From assembly GCF_003268775.1 (NCBI RefSeq), contig NZ_QLSU01000003.1, positions 436,363-500,362 on the forward strand: 64,000 nucleotides of DNA. The letters are read 5' to 3'. How positions within the stretch are numbered: the first letter of the stretch is position 1; every line of letters starts with the position of its first letter. Made by a program: the position numbers and the translations under genes. This document shows, in pieces, positions 53,229 to 63,748 of this stretch. A model generated the notes under the pieces. That model was not told where the DNA came from and did no database searches. It saw nothing but the letters and a program-made list of their open reading frames with translations. This DNA is from Paraburkholderia unamae. GTDB taxonomy: Bacteria > Pseudomonadota > Gammaproteobacteria > Burkholderiales > Burkholderiaceae.

Positions 53229-54815
53229 ATGGGTCTCTGGAATCTCTACTTCCTCGCCAAGCTGTACCTCTACTCGATCGGCACGCTCAAGCCCGAGTGG
53301 TGGATGAACTTCGGCTTCGTCATCCTGCTGCTCGTGCCGCTGCGCTACCGGTGGCTGCGTATCGCGCGCCATGTGATCGCCGTCATCGTGGGCATCGCCA
53401 TTGCGTACCACGAGTCGAGCATGCCCGACATCGGCCGGGCGATCTCGCAGATTCCGGTGCTGCTCACTTTCACGCCCGCGTACATGTTCGAGCTCACGCG
53501 GCGCGTGATCTCGCTTTCGATGGTCGTCACGGCGGTGCTGGCGGTGCTGCTCTACTTCCTCATCAACCGCTGGGTGCGCGTGACGACGCTCGTGCTCATC
53601 GCGCTCGTGGTCATGCCGGTGTGGCAGGGCGTGGGCTCGATCGTCGCGAACGCGACCGCCAATGCCTCGCTCGCGAGCAGCGGCGACGACGACGGCGGCA
53701 CGGGCAAGAAGCGCGACGAGCAGTCGGGCAGCTACGACCAGCAGCTCGCGGCGTTCCGCGCCAACGAGGAAGGCCGCCACGTGAATTTCACGCCGCTCAC
53801 GACCGACGCGAACGCGCAGTTCGACATCATCGTGGTGCATATCTGTTCGCTCTCGTGGGACGACATGGATGTCGTGAAGATGCGCAACAACCCGCTGTTC
53901 TCGCGCTTCGACTACATCTTCCAGAACTTCAGCTCCGCCGCGAGCTATAGCGGCCCCGCCGCGATTCGCGTGCTGCGCGCCTCCTGCGGGCAGGAGCCGC
54001 ACAAGGCGCTCTACGACCCCGCGCCGCCCGAGTGCCATCTGTTCGCGCAGCTCGCGCAGGCGGGCTACAAGCCGCAGGCGCTGCTCAACCACAACGGCCG
54101 CTTCGACAATTTCCGTGGCACGGTGGTCAATGAAATCGGCGTGCCGGGCGTGACGATTCCCTCGAACGACGGCCTGCCGGAAGCGATGAAGGAGTTCGAC
54201 GGCTCGCCGCTCGTCGGCGACTACGACGTGCTCTCGCGCTGGTACAAGCAACGCGTCGCCGCGGGCGGCGGTCCGGTCGCGCTCTACTACAACACGGTCT
54301 CGATGCACGACGGCAACCGCTTGCCCCGGCCGAACAACAATCTCACGAGTCTCCAGTCCTACCCGATCCGGCTACAAAATCTGCTCGGCGACGTCGACAA
54401 GCTGATCAACCTCGTTGCGCAATCGGGGCGCCGCGCCGTGATCGTGTTCGTGCCCGAGCACGGCGCGGCGCTGCGCGGCGAGGAGAACCAGATTGCGGGC
54501 ATGCGCGAGATCCCTACGCCGAACATCGTCCACGTGCCCGTGGGCGTGAAGGTGGTGGGGCTGCCGGCCGGCAGCGAGCACACCGGCGGCGTGACGACCA
54601 TCGACACGCCGACCAGCTATCTCGCGCTCGCGCAACTGCTCTCGAATCTCGTGGCGCACAGTCCGTTCGCCATCGGCGCGCCGCCGCTCGCGCAGTACGC
54701 GAGCAACCTGCCGCAAACGCGCATGGTGGGCGAAAACGAAGGCACGGTCACCATGACGACGCCAAATGGCTACGTGATCCATACGCCCGACGGCGTGTGG
54801 GTGGAGGGCAAGTAA
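53229..54815 (+). CDS. bcsG: phosphoethanolamine transferase BcsG
   Basis: A 528-residue membrane enzyme that adds phosphoethanolamine to cellulose. Several N-terminal membrane helices (FGFVILLLVPLRYR and following) precede a periplasmic alkaline-phosphatase-fold domain. Its catalytic serine segment SYSGPAAIRVLRASCG and metal residues in VVHICSLSWDD and FVPEHGAALRGEENQ match E. coli BcsG. The gene is 66 bases after bcsA. It implies pEtN-cellulose rather than plain cellulose (family knowledge). Confidence 0.92.
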   Translation: MGLWNLYFLAKLYLYSIGTLKPEWWMNFGFVILLLVPLRYRWLRIARHVIAVIVGIAIAYHESSMPDIGRAISQIPVLLTFTPAYMFELTRRVISLSMVVTAVLAVLLYFLINRWVRVTTLVLIALVVMPVWQGVGSIVANATANASLASSGDDDGGTGKKRDEQSGSYDQQLAAFRANEEGRHVNFTPLTTDANAQFDIIVVHICSLSWDDMDVVKMRNNPLFSRFDYIFQNFSSAASYSGPAAIRVLRASCGQEPHKALYDPAPPECHLFAQLAQAGYKPQALLNHNGRFDNFRGTVVNEIGVPGVTIPSNDGLPEAMKEFDGSPLVGDYDVLSRWYKQRVAAGGGPVALYYNTVSMHDGNRLPRPNNNLTSLQSYPIRLQNLLGDVDKLINLVAQSGRRAVIVFVPEHGAALRGEENQIAGMREIPTPNIVHVPVGVKVVGLPAGSEHTGGVTTIDTPTSYLALAQLLSNLVAHSPFAIGAPPLAQYASNLPQTRMVGENEGTVTMTTPNGYVIHTPDGVWVEGK

Positions 54816-55024
54816 TGGCGCTGCGCTTGTGGGGTTCCGGGCGGCGTTCGCGCAGCGGTCCCGCGCTGCCGAGCGATATCGACGCGCTGGCGCGCCTTGT
54901 CGAGGGCGTGGATCGCGACCGCTATCTCGACGTCCAGGCCGAGGACGCGTGGCAGGCCGCCGCGAGACGCTGGCCGCTCGTGGCGGCCTTGCTGGAGCTG
55001 ACGGTGGAGGAGAAAAAGGGCTGA
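54815..55024 (+). CDS. bcsR: BcsR, small regulator of cellulose synthase
   Basis: A 69-residue BcsR-like protein. The core DIDALARLVEGVDRDRYLDVQ and the end AARRWPLVAALLE match the RWPLLAE-type ending of enterobacterial BcsR (YhjR). Its ATG overlaps the bcsG stop by one base (TAATG). In enterobacteria bcsR is first, next to bcsQ; here it is the last gene of the operon. It controls BcsQ and BcsE function there. Confidence 0.82.
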   Translation: MALRLWGSGRRSRSGPALPSDIDALARLVEGVDRDRYLDVQAEDAWQAAARRWPLVAALLELTVEEKKG

Positions 55025-55046
55025 GTTCGCCACAAACGGGTACGGG

Positions 55047-57263
55047 TCAGGACGCCGCGCCGGGGGCCGCGCGCTGCTCCGTACACCACGCTTTCCACAT
55101 GTGCCGGAAAGCGGCTTCCATATTGCGCGCGAAACGCGCGCCGTCCATGAGCGGCGACGCTTGCATGCGCGCGCGCAGGCCGGCGCGCAGCGCGGTGAGG
55201 CGCGGCAGGTCGCGCGCGAGCGACGTGAGCGCGGCCAGGTAGCCGGCGTCGCTCGACGCGGCCAACTCCGGCAATCCGAGGTTCGCAAGCAGGCAGAGCC
55301 CGGCGCGGCTCACCGCCGAGCGGCCGTAGCGCGTGGGCACCGGCACGCCCATCCAGAAGGCGTCGAGACTCGTGGTGTGGCCGTTGGCCGGGAACGTGTC
55401 GAGTGCGATGTCGATTCGCCCGTAGGTGCGCAAATAATCGGTGCGCCCCTGAAAGCCCACGAAGCTCACGCGCGCCGGATCGATGCCGTGCGCCGCGAAG
55501 CGCGCTGCCAGCCGCTCGCGGGCGCGGCCCGGCGGCGCCATCAGCAGCAGGCGTGACTCGGGCAGCGCGGCGAACACGCCGGACCAGAGCGTCAGCGTGG
55601 CTTCGGTCAGCTTGCAGGGATTGTTCAGGCATCCGAACGTGATGTGCCCGGCCGACTGCGCCGGCAGCGGATTCACGTCCACGCCCGGTGCGAGCGCGTC
55701 ATAGCACCAGAAGCTGTCGGGCAGGCGCAGCGAGCGCTCGGTGTACTGATCGTCGATACGCGCCGGGCCCACCGGGTCGAGCCAGGGGTCGGTCAGGCGC
55801 CAGCCGATGGACGGGCTGCCCGTCGTGCCCGGATACGCGAGCCAGGCCGCCTGAACCGGCGCGGGCCGCCGCGCGAACAGCAAGCGCCGCGCGCCGTCCA
55901 TGTGCATCGTCAGGTCGACGAGCACGTCGATGCGGTCGTCGCGGATCTGCCGGGCGAGGCGCGCGTCGTCGAAATCATGCACGTCGCGCCAGATGTCGGC
56001 AAAGCTGCGTAGCTGGTTTGTCACTTCGTCGGCCTTTGCGCCCAGCGAGTAGCAGACGATATCGAACGCCGCGTGATCGTGATGGCGCAACAGCGGCGTG
56101 GTGAACAGCGACTGGCAGTGGTGGCGAAAATCGGGCGACACGTAGCCGATGCGCAGCCGCCGCGCCGGTTCGGGCGTATTCGCGTAATGCGCGCCCTCGC
56201 TGGCGGCGAGCAGCGCCGACTCGTGGCGGGCCGAGAATTGTTCGGCTTCGGCACGCAGCGCGTGGCCGTCGTCGACGGCGAACATCAGCGACCAGAGCAG
56301 GTTGCTGTGCGCGCCGATACCGGCGGGATGGCAGGCCATGGCGCGGCGATAGCAGGCGATGGCCTCGCCGATGTCGCCCGACTTGCTGTGCGCGTTGCCC
56401 AGATTGATGTGCGCGTCGGCAAAGTCGGGCTTGATCGCGATGGCGCGGTCGAACGCCGCGCGCGCCTCGTCGATATGGCCGGACTGCATGAGCAGGTTGC
56501 CAAGGTTGTTCCACGCGGACACCCGGCCGGGATCGCGTTCGAGCGCGCGCTCGAGCGCCGCCTTCGCTTCGTCGATGCGGCCCGCGCCCAGCAGGACGCA
56601 GCCGAGATTCGTGAGCACGTCGACCGACTCCGGTGCGAGCTTGTGGGCGTGCTCGAGCACGCTCAGCGCTTCGGGGGTGCGATGCGTTGCGAGCAAAACC
56701 TGCGCGAGGTTGTTCCAGGCGTTGACGTGACCCGGCGCGAGGTCGAGCGTGCGGCGCAGCAGTGCTTCCGCACGGGCGAACTCGCCCGCCTTGTGCAGCA
56801 TGGTCCCGTAGTTGAAGTGAATCGCCGCGTGGGCGGGCGCGAGCGCAATCGCGCGCTCGAAGTGGCGCGTGGCCTGTGCGCAATCGCCCGCTTCGCCGTA
56901 GAGGTGGCCCAGGTTGTTGTGCGCGACGGGAAAGTCCGGCAGCAGTTCGATCGCGCGGTGCAGCGCCCGGATCGCGATGTCGCGGTCGGCGGCGCGCTGG
57001 CAGGTCATGGCGAAGTTCACGAGAAAGAGCGGGTCTTCCCGCTCGGCGAGCGCGCGACCGATGAGCGCACGGGCGGCCAGAGGATCACGCCCGCTTTCGA
57101 TCAAGCCTGCGAGGTTCAGCGCGTTGGCGTCGTGCGGATTGGCCGCGATCAGGCGCTCGCACAGCGTGCGCGCCGTATGCGTTTCACCGCGCTGCCAGGC
57201 GGCTTCGGCTGCGGCGAACGTTTCTTCCGGGCGCGGCGCATCGGTGGTCTGGGAGGTGGGCAT
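55047..57263 (-). CDS. TPR protein with GT41 (SPINDLY/OGT-like) glycosyltransferase
   Basis: A 738-residue cytoplasmic protein. About ten TPR units fill residues 10-340 (ANALNLAGLIESGRDPLAARALI, then NNLGHLYGEAGDCAQATRHFERAIALAP). A GT41 (O-GlcNAc transferase-like) domain follows: RLRIGYVSPDFRHHCQSLFT, RRPAPVQAAWLAYPGTTGSPSIGWRLTDPWLDP, FGCLNNPCKLT and DTFPANGHTTSLDAFWMGVPV. It would transfer a sugar to proteins or to a glycan primer. It is convergent with bcsR (22 bases) and downstream of the methyltransferase gene (101 bases). Bacterial members include flagellar or adhesin glycosyltransferases; the acceptor here is unknown. Confidence 0.88.
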   Translation of the reverse strand: MPTSQTTDAPRPEETFAAAEAAWQRGETHTARTLCERLIAANPHDANALNLAGLIESGRDPLAARALIGRALAEREDPLFLVNFAMTCQRAADRDIAIRALHRAIELLPDFPVAHNNLGHLYGEAGDCAQATRHFERAIALAPAHAAIHFNYGTMLHKAGEFARAEALLRRTLDLAPGHVNAWNNLAQVLLATHRTPEALSVLEHAHKLAPESVDVLTNLGCVLLGAGRIDEAKAALERALERDPGRVSAWNNLGNLLMQSGHIDEARAAFDRAIAIKPDFADAHINLGNAHSKSGDIGEAIACYRRAMACHPAGIGAHSNLLWSLMFAVDDGHALRAEAEQFSARHESALLAASEGAHYANTPEPARRLRIGYVSPDFRHHCQSLFTTPLLRHHDHAAFDIVCYSLGAKADEVTNQLRSFADIWRDVHDFDDARLARQIRDDRIDVLVDLTMHMDGARRLLFARRPAPVQAAWLAYPGTTGSPSIGWRLTDPWLDPVGPARIDDQYTERSLRLPDSFWCYDALAPGVDVNPLPAQSAGHITFGCLNNPCKLTEATLTLWSGVFAALPESRLLLMAPPGRARERLAARFAAHGIDPARVSFVGFQGRTDYLRTYGRIDIALDTFPANGHTTSLDAFWMGVPVPTRYGRSAVSRAGLCLLANLGLPELAASSDAGYLAALTSLARDLPRLTALRAGLRARMQASPLMDGARFARNMEAAFRHMWKAWCTEQRAAPGAAS

Positions 57264-57364
57264 GTTCGTGAACGCTTTCGCGGCGCCGGAGGGAGAAGCC
57301 GGGCATGGCGATGCGTGCGGTGCGTGTATGAGGACAACTTGTGATTGTCGCCGCGTCTCGATAT

Positions 57365-58234
57365 TCAGGTAACGCGTTGCGCGAGCACGCAGCGCTCCAA
57401 CGGCATGCAGGTGAGCGCGCGGCCGGTGGGTGCGATAAAGCGTCGCTCGAGCGCCACGGCTTCGGGATGTTCGAGCACGCGCCAGCCGTATGACGCGAGG
57501 AACGACGGCAGCGCCTGCGGATCGAGGCCGAAGCGCCAGACGGACTGCCGCGCAACGAAACGCCGATGCATGGCCGCCGCGCCATACAACTCGCGGCCCG
57601 CCAGAAAGTCCTTGAGCACGTAGGTCAGCGCGAGCCGGCTGCCGGGCGCGGCGGTCGCGAGAAAGTCGAGTGTCGCGCGCACGCCCGCTTCGTCCAGATA
57701 CTGCGTGACGCCTTCCCAGATGAAGAACGTGCGCCGGGCGCGCCCGTAACCGCGCGCGGCGAGCACTGCCGCGATGGACTCGTGCTCGAAATCGATCGCC
57801 ACCAGTTGCACATGGGCGGGCACCTTGCCGAAGCGCGCCACGGCTCGCCGCCGCTTCGCCTCGATGTTCGCCGCTTGATCCAGTTCCCAGGCGGGCAAGG
57901 CGGCGGCCGGCCGCGGCCGGAATGCGCGCGTGTCGAAACCGGCGCCGAGGTTGACGAGCGCCTCCATTTGCGGCGACGAAGCGTGCAGCGCCTCGTCGAT
58001 ATAGCGCTTGCGGCACAGGACGCCGCCCCAGAGACCGGGGTGTTTGCGCTCGGTCGCGCGCATCAGCCAGCGTGCGCCGCCAGCGCCGCAGCGCTCGGCC
58101 AGCACCCGCGCAACGGGCGGCAGAAAAGCGGCGGCGAGCGCATCGTCGACGATGCGCTCCGCGGGCGGCAGGTTGTGCTCGATGGCGACCAGCGCCGTTG
58201 GGCCCGCTCCGGTACGTGCCGCTTCGCGGGTCAT
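57365..58234 (-). CDS. SAM-dependent methyltransferase, leucine carboxyl methyltransferase type
   Basis: A 289-residue class I methyltransferase of the PPM1/TIGR00027 group (leucine carboxyl methyltransferase fold). The SAM site is EALVNLGAGFDTRAFRP, with FFIWEGVTQYLDEAGVRATL (the EGV motif) and FAIDFEHES-like acidic turn (VAIDFEHES). In bacteria such genes often sit near secondary metabolism or glycan clusters. It lies 12 bases from an 82-residue gene and 101 bases before the GT41 gene on the same strand. Substrate unknown. Confidence 0.88.
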   Translation of the reverse strand: MTREAARTGAGPTALVAIEHNLPPAERIVDDALAAAFLPPVARVLAERCGAGGARWLMRATERKHPGLWGGVLCRKRYIDEALHASSPQMEALVNLGAGFDTRAFRPRPAAALPAWELDQAANIEAKRRRAVARFGKVPAHVQLVAIDFEHESIAAVLAARGYGRARRTFFIWEGVTQYLDEAGVRATLDFLATAAPGSRLALTYVLKDFLAGRELYGAAAMHRRFVARQSVWRFGLDPQALPSFLASYGWRVLEHPEAVALERRFIAPTGRALTCMPLERCVLAQRVT

Positions 58235-58246
58235 CGCGCCGGTCTT

Positions 58247-58495
58247 TCAGTGATCCTGATGGCCGTTGCCGGCGCCCGGCCGCACGACGGTTATCGAGTC
58301 GAACACGGCCTGCGCGCACGCCAGTTCGTCGAGTGCGCGATCGAGCCCCGATTGCGCGGCGCCATAGGCCAGCGGCGAGGCGACTTCGTCGTCGATCTCG
58401 GTGCGAAGCGCGCGAAAGGCGCGCTCGACGTTGCGGCTCGCCTCAAAAAAGCGTTGCGCGGCCTCGGCCTCTTGTGAACGGGTGGGAATCGCCAT
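58247..58495 (-). CDS. hypothetical 82-residue protein
   Basis: Not recognised. An 82-residue, Ala- and Glu-rich, probably helical protein starting MAIPTRSQEAEAAQRFFEAS and ending VRPGAGNGHQDH. No membrane segment or signal is seen. It overlaps the end of the 297-residue gene by about 53 bases and precedes the methyltransferase gene by 12 bases. GGA eight bases upstream supports the start. It could be real because of operon spacing, but composition alone does not prove it. Confidence 0.55.
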   Translation of the reverse strand: MAIPTRSQEAEAAQRFFEASRNVERAFRALRTEIDDEVASPLAYGAAQSGLDRALDELACAQAVFDSITVVRPGAGNGHQDH

Positions 58496-59336
58496 GGATG
58501 AGTTCCATCGTGAGCTGCGTCCAGTCTCCCGCGCGGGAGACATGGCGCATGCGGGCGCCGCCATGGCGCGAGGACGCCGTGTGCTCGGCCGGCGGCACGT
58601 CGAAAAGGTCGCGCGTGTAGCCGCGCGACTGCTGCGCGCAAGCCTCGCTGCGCACGCGCTTCGTGAGGGTTGCCCAGGTCTCGAAGTCGCCCATGCGCGA
58701 CGCCTCGTGGATCGCCGCGAGATCGCGCGCCTTCACGAGCGTGGGCTGTGTGAGGCGCACGAAATACGGTGCCTCCAGTTCCGCCGTGAACACGAGCGCA
58801 TGGCTCTTGCCGCCCGCCTGCGCGGCCCGCTCGACGCAGTCCACCACCACGGTGCCTTGCGAGGGGCTGGGCGCCTTGCCCGTGTTCACGCTGCGCAGCC
58901 GCTCCGGATGCAAGCGCAACGAACTGCCGATGCTGAGCTCGGTGGGCGAGACGCAGACGAGCGCGTAGTGGTGCTCGCGCGCGGCGCCGGAGGGCAGCGT
59001 GGCGCTGCTCGTGACGAACACGTGCTGCGGGAGCTGGCGCACCTGGCCGCTCGCGTCGATCCACGCATTCCAGACCACGACGTCGGCGCGGCCGGCGCGC
59101 TTGACCGCCGCGCGCGGACGGCTTGCCGCCGGCGAAAAAAGCGCGAGGAGCGACCCCGTGCGCAATGCGGCGACCTGCGCGCTGCTGCCGAGCGACTGGC
59201 CGATGCCCCACAGGAACCGCCCGCCGCCCTGCCGGCGCTCCCACTCCTTGCGCAGGATCAGCGTGGGGAGATCAACGCCGGCATCTGGCCCGATGCGGGA
59301 CCAGCAAAACGTGGGCGGCAGGTGTTTTAGAGCCAT
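58443..59336 (-). CDS. hypothetical 297-residue protein
   Basis: Not recognised with certainty. The N-terminal pattern FCWSRIGPDAGVDLPTLIL, then RKEWERR and GRFLWGIGQSLG looks like a conserved, globular domain with many tryptophans; the middle (ADVVVWNAWIDASGQVRQLP, HHYALVCVSP) is beta-rich and the end is basic. GAGG upstream supports the ATG at 59336 rather than 59384. It is divergent from a small HTH gene across 79 bases and heads a unit with the 82-residue gene, methyltransferase and GT41. No metal or catalytic motif can be named. From memory only, the opening pattern recalls uncharacterised proteins near mobile or defence genes; this is weak. Confidence 0.7.
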   Translation of the reverse strand: MALKHLPPTFCWSRIGPDAGVDLPTLILRKEWERRQGGGRFLWGIGQSLGSSAQVAALRTGSLLALFSPAASRPRAAVKRAGRADVVVWNAWIDASGQVRQLPQHVFVTSSATLPSGAAREHHYALVCVSPTELSIGSSLRLHPERLRSVNTGKAPSPSQGTVVVDCVERAAQAGGKSHALVFTAELEAPYFVRLTQPTLVKARDLAAIHEASRMGDFETWATLTKRVRSEACAQQSRGYTRDLFDVPPAEHTASSRHGGARMRHVSRAGDWTQLTMELIHGDSHPFTRGRGRATLF

Positions 59337-59384
59337 CGACTTCCTCGGAATGCGGCTGCCCGTCGATTCTGACAGGCAATTCAA

Positions 59385-59408
59385 TAACCGTTACTGTATA
59401 GGTATAAT
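59385..59408 (+). promoter_or_regulatory. promoter of HTH gene with short palindrome
   Basis: A consensus TATAAT (59403-59408) lies seven bases before the ATG at 59416, so the mRNA would be leaderless or nearly so. TAAC-C-GTTA (59385-59393) just upstream is a perfect palindrome that may be an operator for the HTH protein itself. Confidence 0.5.
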
Positions 59409-59415
59409 GCATGAC

Positions 59416-59757
59416 ATGGAAGCCCCAGACACTCATTTTCCCGTGCAGGAGCTGCTGCGGCGGTTATCGGCAGATGCGCGTTCTGCCAGCGAAATCGCGC
59501 GTCTTTCCGGCGTCAGCCAGCCTACCGTTTCACGTCTTCGCACGTCGAACGGGCGGCGGGTGCGCCGGAGCGCGTCATTCAACAAGCTATGCAGTTTCTA
59601 TGGTGTGAAGGCGCCGGCGGCGGGCCGGCATGCGGCGGCTTATAACGATTTGCTGCGCAACGCAATCGTCGAGGCCTGGGACGGTTCGGAGGAGCACGGC
59701 CGCGCGCTGCTCGTCGTCATCAAGGGATTGAAGGAACTGCGGGAAAGGCCGGGGTAG
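59416..59757 (+). CDS. small HTH DNA-binding regulator
   Basis: A 113-residue protein with an HTH at about residues 20-50 (SASEIARLSGVSQPTVSRLR), a basic patch (TSNGRRVRRSASFNKLCSFYGV) and a helical C-terminus (NDLLRNAIVEAWDGSEEHGR). It is of the XRE/Cro-like kind. Start at 59416 is preferred over 59407 because the latter overlaps the TATAAT box. It is divergent from the 297-residue unknown gene, so it may control it. The frame is open far upstream, but that part runs over the opposite gene. Confidence 0.75.
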   Translation: MEAPDTHFPVQELLRRLSADARSASEIARLSGVSQPTVSRLRTSNGRRVRRSASFNKLCSFYGVKAPAAGRHAAAYNDLLRNAIVEAWDGSEEHGRALLVVIKGLKELRERPG

Positions 59758-60072
59758 GCCCGTGGTGCGGTTACCTGGCGTGCGGGGCGCGAAAGGTAAC
59801 CATCTATGGGAAAGTCACCGCTGAATTCGGTGTTTTGGGGCCTCGGGAACGCGCATTGGCCGGCGCACAGGGCAATCCTGGCAGCCCAATCCCCATATGC
59901 GGTGACCTTTGCTGTTTCCTGCGCAGCGCGAGACCGATGCGTAAGATGGTGGTGACGCTTACGAGACGGAACGCCGTTCGCAGACTGGCTGCATTGCAAT
60001 GTTTGACATTGGCCTGGTCATTGCCGATTGACCGGTCGATTCATTCGACCCACATCTGCCCTTGCGCCCATC
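59758..60072. other. intergenic gap before GFA gene
   Basis: No gene or clear repeat is seen. It should contain the GFA-gene promoter. Confidence 0.4.
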
Positions 60073-60501
60073 ATGCCCGCCGACACCCACATCGATCCTT
60101 CCACCGCGCTGCGCGGCCAGTGCCTGTGCGGCGCTGTCCGCTACGACGTCGCGAATGCGTTCCGTTACGCGTTCATCTGCCACTGCTCGCAGTGCCGCCG
60201 CGCGACCGGTTCGGCGTTCAAGCCCTTCGCGGGCATCGAGCGCGAAGCGCTTCGCCTCACGCAGGGCGCGGCGCATGCATTGATCTACGGCGATCCCCAG
60301 GCCGCTCACGACGTCCATTGCGGCCGCTGCGGCTCGCTGCTCTATTCAGTCGTGCGCGAAGGCGCCTATGTCCACGTGACGCTCGGCACGCTGGTCGACG
60401 CGCCCGATATCCGCCCGGCTGCGCATATCTTCGTGGGCTCGCGGGCCCCGTGGTTCGAGATCACCGATTCGCTGCCGCAATACGACGAATTCCCGCCCTG
60501 A
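60073..60501 (+). CDS. GFA/CENP-V family protein
   Basis: A 142-residue GFA-family (glutathione-dependent formaldehyde-activating-like) zinc protein. Zinc-site cysteines: CLCG near residue 17, CHCSQCRR, and CGRCGSLLYS. True GFA activity is proven for few members, so function here is open. ATG 60073 is chosen since the protein then begins MPADTHIDPSTALRGQCLCG; a start at 60028 would add 15 residues. No operon partner is evident. Confidence 0.88.
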   Translation: MPADTHIDPSTALRGQCLCGAVRYDVANAFRYAFICHCSQCRRATGSAFKPFAGIEREALRLTQGAAHALIYGDPQAAHDVHCGRCGSLLYSVVREGAYVHVTLGTLVDAPDIRPAAHIFVGSRAPWFEITDSLPQYDEFPP

Positions 60502-61066
60502 CCCGGCGCCGTGCTGCGCTCTTGTCCACGGGGATGCCGATCCCCATATGGAAGCTACGCAGGCGATTGGGTGACCCAGCGGGCGCCGGGCACCGTCAAC
60601 CCGCGCTCCGGCGAGTGCGTTCAAAGTGTTGTCTCGATTCGCACGTGAGATTGACGGGGTACGAGCGAATTCGGAGCGCATAAATGAGTAATGGGGAACG
60701 ATTGCACGTGCAAGGCCTGAAGATCAAATTTAGCGGAACAAACCGTGCGAAAGTTTGTCTAAGGGAATCACGTAGAAAGTGCGCGATCGGCTGGATGAGC
60801 AAACGACCCGACCCTAAAGGCGGTCAATGTGCCGCAAACACGACGATTCGGGTTGCCTCGCATGCCGTAACGCACTACCATACGCGGTCTTTCTGCATTG
60901 CACGAAAATCCAGGCTGCCACGCCTTTGTGCGTTTGGCGCTCGCTTGGCGGGACCGGCATGCGCGCCCCCGCCCACTCCCCTGCAATTTCGTCATCGCCA
61001 GGACGCCACGCCGCTGGCGCGTGACCCTTTTTGCCCTTGTCGGGCTATCCCTTCGAGGAGAATGTA
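60502..61066. other. intergenic region upstream of rpoD
   Basis: No convincing gene. A 128-codon frame starting at 60684 has Arg-, Cys- and Pro-rich shadow-like composition and lacks a ribosome site, so it is not called. The rpoD promoter should be here. Confidence 0.4.
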
Positions 61067-63049
<1,983 letters not shown>

Positions 63050-63085
63050 GCGGTTTTAACGCAGCGCTTGTAGAGTGCTCGAATG

Positions 63086-63119
63086 AAAAAAGCCCGTCAC
63101 ACATGTGACGGGCTTTTTT
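63086..63119. terminator. rpoD terminator, bidirectional form
   Basis: AGCCCGTCAC-ACAT-GTGACGGGCT (63091-63114) with an A run before and six T after. It is 40 bases past the rpoD stop. Confidence 0.92.
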
Positions 63120-63218
63120 GTTTGGCACGCTTGGACGACTCGAGCGCGATGAACGGCTACCGGCCTGACTTCGCACATGCGCGTAATATGTCCTGCCAAC
63201 CCACCAGGAGACAACGTC

Positions 63219-63527
63219 ATGGCCAAGCTCGTCGTGCTCTACAAAACTCCGGCGGATACCGCCGCGTTCGATGCCTACTACGCGTCGACGCATATCCCCC
63301 TCGCGAAGAAAATCCCGGGCATGACGCGTTACGAAGTCAGCAACGGGCCGGTGTCGACGCCGCAAGGGCCATCGCCGTATCACCTCGCGGCCGTGCTGAG
63401 CTTCGATAGCTTCGATGCTTTGCGTGCCGGTCTCGGCTCGCCCGAAGGCGAGGCCGCGGCGCGTGACGTCGGCAATTTCGCACAGGCGGGCGCCAACCTT
63501 TTGTTCTTCGACACGAAGGACGTATAG
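63219..63527 (+). CDS. EthD-family protein
   Basis: A 102-residue EthD-domain protein (ferredoxin-like dimer fold). It starts MAKLVVLYKTPADTAAFDAYYASTHIPLAKKIPGM and ends GANLLFFDTKDV, a clear match to the family pattern (AYYxxxHxPLAxxIPG). Family roles range from degradation accessory to unknown. AGGAG upstream fixes the start at 63219. It stands alone between the rpoD terminator and the rRNA operon. Confidence 0.88.
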   Translation: MAKLVVLYKTPADTAAFDAYYASTHIPLAKKIPGMTRYEVSNGPVSTPQGPSPYHLAAVLSFDSFDALRAGLGSPEGEAAARDVGNFAQAGANLLFFDTKDV

Positions 63528-63576
63528 AAGAATCGCGCGACGTTTTGCTCGCACACGCATTTCAGACACGTAAACG

Positions 63577-63616
63577 CCAGAACCCCGGCTCTCTTTCGGA
63601 GACACCGGGGTTCTGG
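63577..63616. terminator. hairpin after rRNA operon and EthD gene
   Basis: A twelve-pair stem CCAGAACCCCGG with CCGGGGTTCTGG, loop of 16 bases, sits just past the 5S 3' end on the minus strand (17 bases) and 50 bases past the EthD stop on the plus strand. The T run is short (TTT on the minus side). Confidence 0.6.
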
Positions 63617-63632
63617 ACTTGCTGCATAAGGA

Positions 63633-63748
63633 GCCTGACGATTACCTACTTTCACACGGGCAATCCGCACTATCATCGGCGTGGAGTTGTTTCACGGTCC
63701 TGTTCGGGATGGGAAGGGGTGGGACCAACTCGCTATGGTCATCAGGCA
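63633..63748 (-). rRNA. rrf: 5S ribosomal RNA
   Basis: On the minus strand the sequence begins TGCCTGATGACCATAGCGAG and has the 5S core CCCATCCCGAACAGG and the end GTAGGTAATCGTCAGGC; the ends pair as helix I (GCCTGA with TCAGGC). Ends are good to a few bases. It follows the 23S gene (higher coordinates) in the usual 16S-23S-5S order. Confidence 0.93.
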
